NCBI RefSeq assembly: GCF_000949135.2
Contig: NZ_JTAN02000002.1
Coordinates: 62,001-126,000 of the forward strand
Origin: Burkholderia sp. USMB20
Lineage (GTDB): Bacteria > Pseudomonadota > Gammaproteobacteria > Burkholderiales > Burkholderiaceae
Direction of reading: 5' to 3'
DNA: 64,000 nt
The position numbers were made by a program, and so were the translations under genes. Within the stretch, counting starts at the first letter, position 1. Each line of letters opens with the position of its first letter. Positions 51,609-60,121 of the stretch are shown piece after piece. The notes beneath the pieces are model-generated. The model had not been told where the DNA came from and did no database searches. It saw only the letters and a program-made list of their open reading frames with translations.

Positions 51609-52484
51609 TTACGACGCCTGTACGCGGCGCGGGTCGGACCGGCGCTGCTGTTCGGCTTCATGCACGATGTGCAGTTCGCGCGTGCGGATCGGCAACGCGC
51701 AGTCCGCATCGGCGAGCGTCTTGCGCACCTGGCGCGCGAGGCGCCAGCGCATCGCCCAGAACTTGTCGGTGTGCGTCCACACGCGCATGTTCGCGATCGC
51801 CGTGCTGTCGTCGAAGCGCATCACCATCACGTCCGGTGCCGGTTCCGTCAGCACGTCGGGATCGGCTTCGGCCAGCGCGCGCAGCGCGTCGAGCGCACGA
51901 TCGATGTCGTCGTGCACCGACACTTCCACCTCGAGATCGAGACGGCGCGTCGGATTGCGCGTGTAATTGCGGATCGCGCTGCCCCACAGCGCGCTGTTCG
52001 GCACGTATTCGCAGATGCCGTCCGGCTTCGTCAGCCGCGTCATGAAGAGGCCGACTTCGTCCACCGTCCCCGCGACGCTCGAGCCGCCGTCGATGTAGTC
52101 GCCCACCTTGAACGGCCGCAGCAGCAACAGCATGATGCCGGCCGCGATGTTCTGCATCGTGCCCTGCAGTGCGAGCCCGATCGCAAGGCCGGCCGCGCCG
52201 AGCACCGCGACGATGCTCGCGGTTTCGATGCCCAGCTGCGACAGCGCGCCGACGATCGCGACGATGCGGATGCCCCACACGGCGACGTCGCAGAGGATCG
52301 GCCGCAGCGTGTCGTCGACGCGCTCCTTGTTCGCGAGCAGCCGGCTCAGCCAGTTGCCGATGCGTTTCGACAGCCACCAGCCCGCGACGAGCAGCGCGAG
52401 GGCGGCGCAGAGCCTGAGCGACAGCGTGGACAACGCGTTCCACAGGAACGTCCAGCGTTCCGGATGAAGATGATCGAGAAACAT
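51609..52484 (-). CDS. MscS-family mechanosensitive channel
   Basis: A 291-residue small-conductance channel that releases osmolytes on osmotic down-shock. TM1 about 14-34, TM2 about 55-75, and the pore-lining TM3 AVLGAAGLAIGLALQGTMQN with the following GIMLLLLRPFKVGDYI. A beta domain and C-terminal alpha/beta domain follow. The Gly/Ala packing of TM3 is conserved. ATG 52484 gives the usual short N-terminus. No KefA-like periplasmic domain is present. Confidence 0.88.
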   Translation of the reverse strand: MFLDHLHPERWTFLWNALSTLSLRLCAALALLVAGWWLSKRIGNWLSRLLANKERVDDTLRPILCDVAVWGIRIVAIVGALSQLGIETASIVAVLGAAGLAIGLALQGTMQNIAAGIMLLLLRPFKVGDYIDGGSSVAGTVDEVGLFMTRLTKPDGICEYVPNSALWGSAIRNYTRNPTRRLDLEVEVSVHDDIDRALDALRALAEADPDVLTEPAPDVMVMRFDDSTAIANMRVWTHTDKFWAMRWRLARQVRKTLADADCALPIRTRELHIVHEAEQQRRSDPRRVQAS

Positions 52485-52809
52485 GACGGGATTCCGGGTT
52501 GAGGACAGAAGGCGCGACGGGCGGCGCACCCGCCGTGGCCGGGCGGGCATGCGTGCGTGCGCGGGCAACCCTCGACTGTACAGCCATGCGCGGTGTCACG
52601 CGACCGAAGGGGCGCATCCCGCGCATTTTTTGCGGCGACTTTTATCTTTCGTTCATGTACTAAGACAACATCTGACCAAATCGGATCGGTCCTATTCAGC
52701 GGTGTTGGTCGCGCCAGTACACTCGCCTCCAGGCTTCCGGATCGCGACGCTCTTTCCTCCGCGATACCCGGTTCATTTCCAGTTTTCATAGATAGCGAGT
52801 GACGACGCG
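52485..52809. other. Divergent promoter region between MscS and M23 genes
   Basis: 325 bp with no credible gene. An AT-richer segment (52625-52700) includes TTTTATCTTTCGTTC and probably holds promoters, but no clear operator or hairpin stands out. Confidence 0.35.
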
Positions 52810-54180
52810 ATGCGGTTCGACCTGTGTTTACGTCTCGCACGCGAACGAGGTCGATCCGCGCAACGCGGCGCCATCCGCTTTCCCGTTCGCCGCGCGCTGC
52901 TGCGCGGTGTCGTTGCGGCGGCGTGGCTTGCCGGCACACAGGGCGCGATGGCGCTGGCATCCTCCGGTGCCGAGCCGTCCGCGCCCGTGGCGGCGCAAGC
53001 GGCCGACCTTGTCGACGTGCCCTTCTTCAATTCCGCCCGCACCGTCTGGGGCGGCTTGCTTGCGTCGACGGTGGTGCCGCGCATCGTGGCGGATTCGCAG
53101 GCGGTGCGTGTGCGTGCGGAGGCCTATCCCGGCAGGTTCGTCGTGCGTGCCGGCGCCTGTGCGCCGTACGTTGTCCTTTGCGATGCGGCGCGGGGTGCGA
53201 TCGAGCGCGGTTACGCAGGGCGTTTCGATTATGGGTTTGCATCGCATCTGCCCGCGATCGGTGCGTCTTCGGCATTCGCATCGCGTCGTGTCGATCTGGC
53301 GTCCGCGCAACCGTTCGTGCTCGCGGAGCAGGAGAGCGGCACGCGGGCCGGTGCGATCACCGGCAGCCTGCGTGCGTCGCTGGCGCGTGCCGAATTGCCC
53401 GACGGTGTCGCGGCGCAACTGACGCGCATGTTGGCCGGTCGTATCGACCCGAAGCTGCACGGCGCGACCGGCGACACCTTCCGTGTCGCATTCGAACCCG
53501 ATGACGATGCGGCACTGCCGGGCGGCGTGCGCGTGACGGCGCTCGACATCCGCTTTCGCGGCCGGCGCGTCGCGGCCGTGTGGTTCGCCCCCGGAGCGGG
53601 GGTGCCGGGCGCCTATTACGATCTCGACGGCATGCCGTTCGAAGGCACCCGGTTCGCGATGCCGGTCCGGTCGACACGCACCAGTTCGCGCTTCGGCGCG
53701 CGCGTGCATCCGGTGACCGGTGCGCGCCACGTGCATTCGGGCGTCGATCTTGCCGCGCCGACAGGGCGCGCCGTCCATGCCTCCGAGCGCGGCGTCGTGA
53801 CGTTCATCGGCACCGAGCCGCGCGGTTACGGCAAGTACGTGGTGATCCGTCATGACGGTGGCTATGCGTCGTACTACGCGCACTTGTCGGCATTCGAGCC
53901 CACGCTGCGAACCGGTGCGCGGGTCGCCCGCGGTCAACGCGTGGGCGCGGTCGGCAGTACCGGGACCGCGACCGGCCCGCATCTGCACTTCGAGGTCCGC
54001 CGACACGGTCGTCTTGTCGATCCGATCGGCCTCGTGCAGGCGTCGAAGGCAGCGAAACTGAAGGGTGAGCAGCGTGTCGCGTTCAACCGCGTGGCCTACG
54101 CCGCGCGCACGCAGTTGGCCGCGGCCAGCTTGACGGCGCCGCTCGCGATGTCACAACGTGGCGCCCGGCACGACGGCTGA
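52810..54180 (+). CDS. M23-family peptidoglycan metalloendopeptidase
   Basis: A 456-residue exported protein. The N-terminus has a basic stretch and a hydrophobic segment (about 27-48) acting as signal or anchor. A long central region (about 60-290) of unknown fold precedes the LytM/M23 domain (about 285-420). HSGVD (HxxxD), HLSAF and HLHFE (HxH) supply the zinc ligands and catalytic His, so activity is likely. These enzymes cut peptide cross-links in the periplasm. It lies next to, and convergent with, the lectin operon, separated by a strong hairpin. Confidence 0.87.
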   Translation: MRFDLCLRLARERGRSAQRGAIRFPVRRALLRGVVAAAWLAGTQGAMALASSGAEPSAPVAAQAADLVDVPFFNSARTVWGGLLASTVVPRIVADSQAVRVRAEAYPGRFVVRAGACAPYVVLCDAARGAIERGYAGRFDYGFASHLPAIGASSAFASRRVDLASAQPFVLAEQESGTRAGAITGSLRASLARAELPDGVAAQLTRMLAGRIDPKLHGATGDTFRVAFEPDDDAALPGGVRVTALDIRFRGRRVAAVWFAPGAGVPGAYYDLDGMPFEGTRFAMPVRSTRTSSRFGARVHPVTGARHVHSGVDLAAPTGRAVHASERGVVTFIGTEPRGYGKYVVIRHDGGYASYYAHLSAFEPTLRTGARVARGQRVGAVGSTGTATGPHLHFEVRRHGRLVDPIGLVQASKAAKLKGEQRVAFNRVAYAARTQLAAASLTAPLAMSQRGARHDG

Positions 54181-54306
54181 TGTCGCGACGTCGCCCGTGC
54201 TCGCCCGGCGTGCCGGGTGCAGGCGCGACCACGTCATGTTTCAGGCTATCCATCCGGTGCTTGTCATGCCCGTGTGCGATGTTCCCGGCGGGCATCGGAA
54301 GCAATA

Positions 54307-54346
54307 AAGGCAAGCGCCGGGCCAATCAGCGCCCGGCGCTTGCCTT
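54307..54346. terminator. Bidirectional terminator between M23 and lectin genes
   Basis: 16-bp perfect stem AAGGCAAGCGCCGGGC/GCCCGGCGCTTGCCTT with an 8-nt loop, 126 bp after the M23 stop and 19 bp after the end of bclB (minus strand). Both strands have short A/T runs at the flanks. Confidence 0.85.
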
Positions 54347-54365
54347 CCGTTTAACGGTCAGCCCG

Positions 54366-55106
54366 TCAACCCAGCGGCCAGTTCAGGATCGCGATGCCGT
54401 CGTTGTAGTCGCCGTCCGTACCGTCTTCAGAGCCGACCAGCCCGAAATAGGTCTTCTTGAAGATGTCGACCTGGCGCGAACCGATCTTCGACGGCTTGCC
54501 GTTCGCCGTCACGACCACGCGCACCTTCCCCTTGCCCGAGTTCACGATCTGCGTGTTCAGGTTCGCGTCCTGCGTGCCGGCGCCCTGGAACGTTGCGGCC
54601 GGTTTCGGGTTGTCGTCGACGAAGACTTCGATCGTCTGCTGCGCGGACGAATTGACGAGCGCCGTCACGCCGAATGCGATGTTCGGCGGCAGGTTGAAGA
54701 TGCCGTCGCGTTCGCCGCCGCCGGTCGCCGTGGTGTCCGGCTGCGTGGGTTGCGGCTGCGGTGTCGCCTTCGAGAAGTAATTGACCACCGCACCAACACC
54801 GAACTTCGCTGCCGCGCCGGGCAGCACGCCGGGCGCGCCGGCCCACGTCACCGTGCAGGCGATCACCTGCCCGGCCGCATCGGCCTTCACCTTGTTCTGC
54901 CAGCTGCCGACGTCGAAGCTGTACGGGATCGTTGCAATGTCGACGAACACATCGTATTGCGGCAGCTTTTCCACGAGCTGCGCGGTCATGAACTGACGCA
55001 TCCGGTCGAGCACGGCCTGATCGCCGTTCGATTGCACGGCGGTTGCATCGTTGCCGGCAAGTTGCAGCAGGGCGTAGAGATCGTCATGGGTAAACGGTTG
55101 TGACAT
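54366..55106 (-). CDS. bclB: Two-domain lectin BC2L-B type
   Basis: A 246-residue protein. Residues 1-125 form an N-terminal domain of unknown function (MSQPFTHDDLYALLQLAGND...). A Pro/Gln/Thr linker (about 128-142) leads to a C-terminal PA-IIL-like calcium-dependent lectin domain (about 143-246). This has FNLPPNIAFGVTALVNSSAQ and ends with DGDYNDGIAILNWPLG, which carries the Ca2+ ligands (Asp, Asp, Asn, Asp) and the C-terminal glycine carboxylate. Mannose/fucose-type binding is expected at the C-domain. It is last in the bclA-bclC-bclB operon. No signal peptide. Confidence 0.9.
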   Translation of the reverse strand: MSQPFTHDDLYALLQLAGNDATAVQSNGDQAVLDRMRQFMTAQLVEKLPQYDVFVDIATIPYSFDVGSWQNKVKADAAGQVIACTVTWAGAPGVLPGAAAKFGVGAVVNYFSKATPQPQPTQPDTTATGGGERDGIFNLPPNIAFGVTALVNSSAQQTIEVFVDDNPKPAATFQGAGTQDANLNTQIVNSGKGKVRVVVTANGKPSKIGSRQVDIFKKTYFGLVGSEDGTDGDYNDGIAILNWPLG

Positions 55107-55308
55107 GTCTTCCTCGTCTTGATGGAATGTCTCGCATCGCGCGGCCGGTGAGCGGATCTCGCCGTGGTCGCGCGCGGAGCGCGGCGTGGGACTGCAAATG
55201 ACTGCTCGAATGAATCGCTTCACAACGGGTGGCCGGGGCGGTTGGCGTCGTCGCCATTGCGCGTTCGACGGCGGCGCGCACGCGTTGCCGCGCCGCGCAT
55301 CGCCGGGT

Positions 55309-56127
55309 TCAGCCCAGCGGCCAGTTCAGGAACACGATGCCGTCGTTGTAGTCGTCGTCGGTGCCGTCTTCCGAGCCGACGATTCCGAAGTACGACTTCT
55401 TGAAGAGATCGATTTGCCGCGAGCCGATGCGCGACGGCTTGCCGTTCGCCGTCACGATCACGCGTACGCGCCCCTTGCCGGAGTCGAGCACTTTCGTGCC
55501 GAGGTTCTGGTCCTGCACGCCCGCGCCCTTGAACGTGGCGGCCGGTTTCGGGTTGTCGTCGATGTAGATGTCGATCGTCTGGTCGTTCGCCGCGTTGGTG
55601 AGTGCGGTCACGCCGAACTTGATGTTCGGCGGCAGGTTGAACGTGCCGTCGCGTTCGCCGCCGCCGCCGATGTTGCCGGCGCCGCCGCCGGTTTCGGTGC
55701 CCTGATTCCCGCCGCCTTGCGACGACGATTGCGCGGCCGTGTCGCCGATCGCGGAAATGCTCGCGTACGAATCGATATGCATCGCGCTGCCGCGCACGCT
55801 TTTCCACTGCCCTTTCACGAACGTGACGCCGCTGCCGACGTCGATCGTCGCGACGAGCGTGAACGGCATGCGCCCGGTGCTTTCGGGCACCTTCGACGAA
55901 TAGGTGAAGCAGCCGTCCGCGACGACGCCCTTGTCGGTCGCGATCGCGAAATAGATGCCGGGGAAATTGTTGCCGGTCGCGTACGGCGTCGGCACGTTGA
56001 GGATGACCTGCAGTTTCCCGTCGCGAATCTCTGCCTTGGCGATGTCGATATGCAGGCCGGGGATGTCGACGTACGTCTCGGACGTGACGACGGGTGCGCT
56101 GTTGATCGAAGCCGAAAGAAGCGGCAT
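55309..56127 (-). CDS. bclC: Two-domain superlectin BC2L-C type
   Basis: A 272-residue lectin. The N-terminal TNF-like domain (about 1-155, MPLLSASINSAPVVTSETYV ...) trimerises and binds fucosylated glycans in B. cenocepacia BC2L-C. A Gly-rich linker (GNQGTETGGGAGNIGGGG) leads to the C-terminal calcium lectin domain ending DDDYNDGIVFLNWPLG, which binds mannose-type sugars. The N-domain is very close to remembered BC2L-C but with substitutions (for example HIDIAKAE), so the strain is not J2315. ATG 56127 has GGAG on the minus strand. Confidence 0.93.
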   Translation of the reverse strand: MPLLSASINSAPVVTSETYVDIPGLHIDIAKAEIRDGKLQVILNVPTPYATGNNFPGIYFAIATDKGVVADGCFTYSSKVPESTGRMPFTLVATIDVGSGVTFVKGQWKSVRGSAMHIDSYASISAIGDTAAQSSSQGGGNQGTETGGGAGNIGGGGERDGTFNLPPNIKFGVTALTNAANDQTIDIYIDDNPKPAATFKGAGVQDQNLGTKVLDSGKGRVRVIVTANGKPSRIGSRQIDLFKKSYFGIVGSEDGTDDDYNDGIVFLNWPLG

Positions 56128-56253
56128 GGAAGTCTCCTGTGATAACGCTGTTTTGGATTGGGGTGCTGCGTGAGGCCCGCTTGATGAGCGCGAACCGCTG
56201 GCCGGCCCGACGACGGCGGGCCGGCACGGCGCGGCCGCCGATCGTGCGTCAGG

Positions 56254-56643
56254 TCAGCCGATCGGCCACTGCAGCACGACGATGCCGTCGTTGTAGTCGC
56301 TGTCGTGACCGTCTTCCGACACGACGATCCCGAAGTTGACGGTGAACGGCGAACCGTCCGATTTCTTGCCGCTGATCGGCGCGAGGCGCGCATCGGTGGC
56401 CGACGTCTTGCCGTTTACCGTCACTTCGAAGCGCAGCTTGCCGTTGCCCGAATTCAGCGTGGCTTCGCGCGGGCCGTCGCGCGTGGTCAGCTTGTGATAA
56501 GCGGCCGGTTCCTTGCTGTCGCCGATGAAGAGCTTGATGTGCTGCTGCTCGGCAGCATTCGCGAAGAAAATCGCGCGGAAGTCGGTGTTCGGCGGAATCG
56601 AAAACTCGCCGGCGCGATTCGAAGACGTTTGAGATTCGGCCAT
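56254..56643 (-). CDS. bclA: Single-domain calcium lectin BC2L-A
   Basis: A 129-residue PA-IIL-like lectin, first of the operon. AGEFSIPPNTDFRAIFFANA, then FGIVVSEDGHDSDYNDGIVV LQWPIG in which DxDxxND and the terminal Gly form the two-calcium, mannose-binding site. B. cenocepacia BC2L-A dimerises and recognises high-mannose glycans and heptose of its own LPS. The ATG at 56643 is preceded on the minus strand by AGGAGGAA, a strong ribosome-binding site. Spacings are 126 bp to bclC and 202 bp from bclC to bclB. Confidence 0.95.
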   Translation of the reverse strand: MAESQTSSNRAGEFSIPPNTDFRAIFFANAAEQQHIKLFIGDSKEPAAYHKLTTRDGPREATLNSGNGKLRFEVTVNGKTSATDARLAPISGKKSDGSPFTVNFGIVVSEDGHDSDYNDGIVVLQWPIG

Positions 56644-57336
56644 GCTTTCCTCCTGGAAGTCGATGGATAAGGCACTTCACCGTGTCTCGCAAACGCTTGC
56701 AGTTTCAAACACGGTTCAGTCAGCATGGCGAAAAATAAATGAAAAAATATTCGACCGGGAATGGGAATTGTTCAGAAAATCGGAAACCGAAACAGTTCGA
56801 TTTAATGGTGAATATTCAATGGAGTGCCGTTCGATATATCTCGGAAATTATATCGATGCGTGTCGCGCTTTTTTGAATAATGGCGGGGTGTGCAGGCGGG
56901 AATGACGGGAATGACGGGAATGACGGGAAGATGCGGTTTCTACGCAGACGCTCGGCGTTCGCTCAGGGCAGCGTGCTGTTTCGACATCGTCTTTCCCTGT
57001 CGTGGCCGCGCCCACGGCCATCTTCGGGCGCCCGCGCCGAAGCCGGCTCGCAACGAAGCGGGGTGCGGCGCCGACGAAGCTCAATGACCGGCTCACTCCG
57101 AACTTGAACAGGGCATTTCACCGGCACCGCACCCGACGAAGCATATCGGCCTGCTGTCGCGACGCCTATCGGACGCGGCTGATTTTTGCGCGCGACATTG
57201 CCAAGCGCGGCCTGATATACCTGACAGGCGATCAATTCCGAGATTAGCGGTATCGTGCAAGACGCGCGTGCGCTCGCTATTCGGCGGATTTATTCATTCA
57301 ATTGGCCCTTTACCGGGCCCTCACGAGGACAGTGCG
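56644..57336. other. Lectin-operon promoter region and intergenic DNA
   Basis: 693 bp with no convincing gene. 56725-56880 is AT-rich, unlike its surroundings, and contains the presumed bclA promoter (minus strand). At 56898-56924 lie three tandem GGGAATGAC units. I could not identify a clear CepR (LuxR-type) box, although bcl genes are quorum-sensing controlled in B. cenocepacia. CGCAAACGCTTGCAG at 56688-56702 is only weakly symmetric. Confidence 0.4.
56898..56924. repeat. 9-bp tandem repeat GGGAATGAC, three units
   Basis: Three perfect GGGAATGAC copies, then a truncated GGGAAG. They lie 250 bp upstream of bclA and 410 bp upstream of the gene at 57337. Confidence 0.75.
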
Positions 57337-57741
57337 ATGACGAAACCCGATAGTCTGAAAGGCGAGATCAAGGGACAGGCACAGGACGCAGACCGTCACA
57401 ACCTGGCGCGGCCCGCCGTGAACGGCGCGTTGTGGGCGCGCGGCCTGACGACGCAGCGCGTGGCCGACCTGTTCAGGACCCTGCCCGGCCTCCCGGGGCA
57501 CTGGATGCAGCTGCAGAACGAGGTCAACGCAGGGAACCGCTATTTCTATGGTGTCCAGAACGGTCACCAGACGACCGACGAAGGAAAGGAACTGATTCGC
57601 TGGATCGCCGATGCGGTGGTCAGCGCCGCGCAGAAGGCGGGATTCGATTTCCCGTTGCAGCAGCTCAGGTTTACCGCCGACACGGGGTGGCTGAAGCTTC
57701 AGCGCGTGTCGGGGCGGGTGATGGTGTTGTCGAGGCCGTGA
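57337..57741 (+). CDS. Uncharacterised cytosolic protein beside the lectin genes
   Basis: A 134-residue protein of unknown family, beginning MTKPDSLKGEIKGQAQDADR and containing NVNAGNRYFYGVQNG-like aromatic sequence (NEVNAGNRYFYGVQNGHQTT) and a C-terminal strand LKLQRVSGRVMVLSRP. No signal peptide, membrane segment or motif is evident. The ATG at 57337 has GAGGA upstream. It is divergent from bclA with 693 bp between starts. The length and mixed composition suggest a folded single-domain protein. Confidence 0.6.
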   Translation: MTKPDSLKGEIKGQAQDADRHNLARPAVNGALWARGLTTQRVADLFRTLPGLPGHWMQLQNEVNAGNRYFYGVQNGHQTTDEGKELIRWIADAVVSAAQKAGFDFPLQQLRFTADTGWLKLQRVSGRVMVLSRP

Positions 57742-57856
57742 GCGTTGCCGATGGTGGTCGAAGTGCCGGCGTGTCGGCGGTCGAGTCGGTCGCGGCTGCG
57801 GGAACGCGCGCTGCCATCGACGATCGATCGTGGCGTCGAGCAGGCGGCCGACGGCA

Positions 57857-58666
57857 TCACTGACCGAAACGCTGCGCCACCACATCCTTCAATCGCGCGG
57901 CGGTGAGCTCGCCCATGTGCGATTCGACGAGCTCGCCTTTCGCATTGAAGAACAGCGTCGTGGGCAGCCCGCGCGATCCGTACGCATGCATCGCATGCAA
58001 CGACGGATCGAGCAGCACGTTGTCGAAGCGCAGCCCCTGCTGTTCGAGGAACGCGCGCACGGCCCGCGCGTTTTCTCCCTGGTTGAGCATCAGCACCGTG
58101 AGGCCCGGATGATCGCGTTGCGCCTGTTCGAGGAGCGGCATCTCGCGCCGGCACGGTGCGCACCACGTCGCCCACAGGTTCACCACGACCGGCTTGCCTG
58201 CAAAGCGTTGCGGCAGGACGGGCGTCGCATCGAGCGCTTCGAGCTGCAGCGCGGCGAACGGCGGCGCGGTGCGCTGCAGTGTCGCCAGCGTGCCTTGCGC
58301 GATGCCCCACGCGGCGAGGCCCGCGACGATGCCGGCCGCCACGGGTTTGCGCAGCGCGGGCAGGCGACGCAGCCGCCAGACGGCGAACGCCAGCGCGGCA
58401 GCGATGCCGATGCGCCAGTCGAAGCCGCCGTCACCGAGCGCGACGATGGCGCGCGGCGTCGTCGCGTAGTCGCGCCACCATTGCGCGACATAGCCGATAC
58501 GCGCGGCGACCAGCCCGAGCAGCAGCACGTCGAGGATCAGGCTCGACGCGCTCTTGTGATGTCCATCGGGCGGGCGGCGCTGGATGAAGCGGGCAACGAG
58601 CCACGCCAGCAGCGCGGCGGCGGCTACCGCGACGACGCGGATCGAGAAGGGACCGATGCTCAACAT
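57857..58666 (-). CDS. Fusion of Lgt-like membrane segment and TlpA thioredoxin domain
   Basis: A 269-residue protein. The N-terminal half (about 1-125) has three or four membrane helices, and LILDVLLLGLVAARIGYVAQ resembles part of prolipoprotein diacylglyceryl transferase (Lgt), but its Lgt catalytic histidine-arginine region is absent. The C-terminal half (about 130-269) is a TlpA/ResA-like thioredoxin domain with WATWCAPC and the cis-Pro loop GLPTTLFF. The topology should put it in the periplasm as a membrane-tethered thiol-disulfide reductase, perhaps for cytochrome c or lipoprotein thiols. ATG 58666 is used. Confidence 0.8.
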   Translation of the reverse strand: MLSIGPFSIRVVAVAAAALLAWLVARFIQRRPPDGHHKSASSLILDVLLLGLVAARIGYVAQWWRDYATTPRAIVALGDGGFDWRIGIAAALAFAVWRLRRLPALRKPVAAGIVAGLAAWGIAQGTLATLQRTAPPFAALQLEALDATPVLPQRFAGKPVVVNLWATWCAPCRREMPLLEQAQRDHPGLTVLMLNQGENARAVRAFLEQQGLRFDNVLLDPSLHAMHAYGSRGLPTTLFFNAKGELVESHMGELTAARLKDVVAQRFGQ

Positions 58667-58895
58667 GGGGAGAAAAGGGTGCGGGGATCGTGGATCGACC
58701 GGCGGACGCGATGCCGTCGACGGTCATGTGACGTTTCGACCCTACGGGACGCACACGGGTTCCCTTGGTGACCGAGCGCCATGCGCCGCCCGACGCGTGC
58801 GAATCGCATGCCGGGCGCCGGCATTCAGGACGACGTCGTTTTCGTCGAAGTCTCGCGACGCATCAGGCCGACCGACGATCGCGCAGGCCCGGTAA

Positions 58896-59903
58896 TTACT
58901 GCCTGCTTCCGCTCGAGCCGGAAGGCGCACCGCCAAGCCGGTACGCGGTAAAGAATTCGTACCACGGCGAACCCTGTCCGGCCGGCACGCCGAGTGCCGA
59001 CGTCCGCTGCTTCAAGGCCGTGAACACGTCGTTGATGCGCGCGGCCTGTTCGGCATCACTGAACGGACGCGGCTTCGCCCTGCCGGCCGCGAATGCGCCG
59101 TAGGCGACCGCGAGCAAGCGCGCGCCGTCGTCGATCGAGGCGACGGACCCGTTGATCGCCTCGACGAAGCGCGGCCGGTCCGCTTCTCGCGATGCGGCGA
59201 TGCACTGAAACACGATCGCCGACACTTCGTGCAGGTCGCTCGCGCGCAGCAATGCCGGCAGGCGCGCGGCGATCCGGTCGGCCGGTTCCTCATGCAGCGC
59301 GGCGGCGAAGTCGAGCACGGCGGCCATCGGATTGCCGTCCTGCTGCACGCGATCGAGCGCCGATGCGGGCGCCGCCGCCTGCGCGACGTCGCCGGGCGCG
59401 CCGCGCAGCACGTCCGCGACCTGCTGCTGCCACGCCGGAAAGATCATCCGCACGTTGCCGAACTGCTCGCCGCCTTGCGCGTCCGGATTCCACCGATAGA
59501 CGATCGTGCCGCCGCGAATGAACGGCGAATACAGATGCTCGGGCGTTTGCGGCAGCGGCCGTCCGTTGATCGGCAGCCATGCGAGCGTGAGCCAGTCGTA
59601 GCGGCCGGTGGCGGGCACCGCCGGGCTGGAACTCGCGATAACCTGCCAGGTGCCGCGGTTCGCGTAACGCCGACGCGCGTCGGGCACTGCGACGGTTTGC
59701 CGTTTCGCGGTATCGAAGTAGGTATTGCCGGTCACGTTTTTGCCGCTGTCCGGGGCCGGCGTGAGGGTGGCAATGACCCACGATGCACCGTCGGCCGAAC
59801 GATAGTCCGACGGCCGCAGCGTGGCGACGTCGTGCACCATGCGCGTTTCGGCAGCGACGGGGCTCGGCGGCAGATCGGCGGGGCCGGCGACGATACTCGG
59901 CAT
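58896..59903 (-). CDS. Uncharacterised protein with an Asn/Pro-rich beta region
   Basis: A 335-residue protein with no signal peptide and no recognised motif. The first half is beta-type with Trp and Pro (WVIATLTPAPDSGKNVTGNT, YDWLTLAWLPINGRPLPQTP). The second half is helical (LLRASDLHEVSAIVFQCIAA). The tail is Gly/Ser-rich (APSGSSGSRQ). ATG 59903 has CGAGGA upstream on the minus strand; the frame runs further but the codons there are atypical. It is flanked by unrelated genes. The function is unknown. Confidence 0.6.
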   Translation of the reverse strand: MPSIVAGPADLPPSPVAAETRMVHDVATLRPSDYRSADGASWVIATLTPAPDSGKNVTGNTYFDTAKRQTVAVPDARRRYANRGTWQVIASSSPAVPATGRYDWLTLAWLPINGRPLPQTPEHLYSPFIRGGTIVYRWNPDAQGGEQFGNVRMIFPAWQQQVADVLRGAPGDVAQAAAPASALDRVQQDGNPMAAVLDFAAALHEEPADRIAARLPALLRASDLHEVSAIVFQCIAASREADRPRFVEAINGSVASIDDGARLLAVAYGAFAAGRAKPRPFSDAEQAARINDVFTALKQRTSALGVPAGQGSPWYEFFTAYRLGGAPSGSSGSRQ

Positions 59904-60121
59904 GGACGTTCCTCGGAATCGGGGGGGTATCGGCACGCGCGCCGAACGCGAACGATGTGCGGCGGCGCATGTCGTCTGTCGTAACCACTGTAGAACGCCG
60001 CCGCCGGAAACGGAAACCGGCCGCGGCGGCCTCGAGCCGCGCAACGCGCTCACGCGCACCGCCGCTTCGGCTTACCATGCGCATCCTGGGCCAGCACGAC
60101 GAACACCGATCGGGAGCGAAC

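Noticed and set aside
56688-56702. A CepR/lux-box-like site upstream of bclA
   Set aside because: CGCAAACGCTTGCAG is only weakly symmetric and lacks the CTG...CAG frame of a proper lux box, so it was not called.
56642-56905. An 87-residue plus-strand frame in the bclA promoter region
   Set aside because: It overlaps the bclA start, has no ribosome-binding site and an AT-rich, non-coding-like composition.
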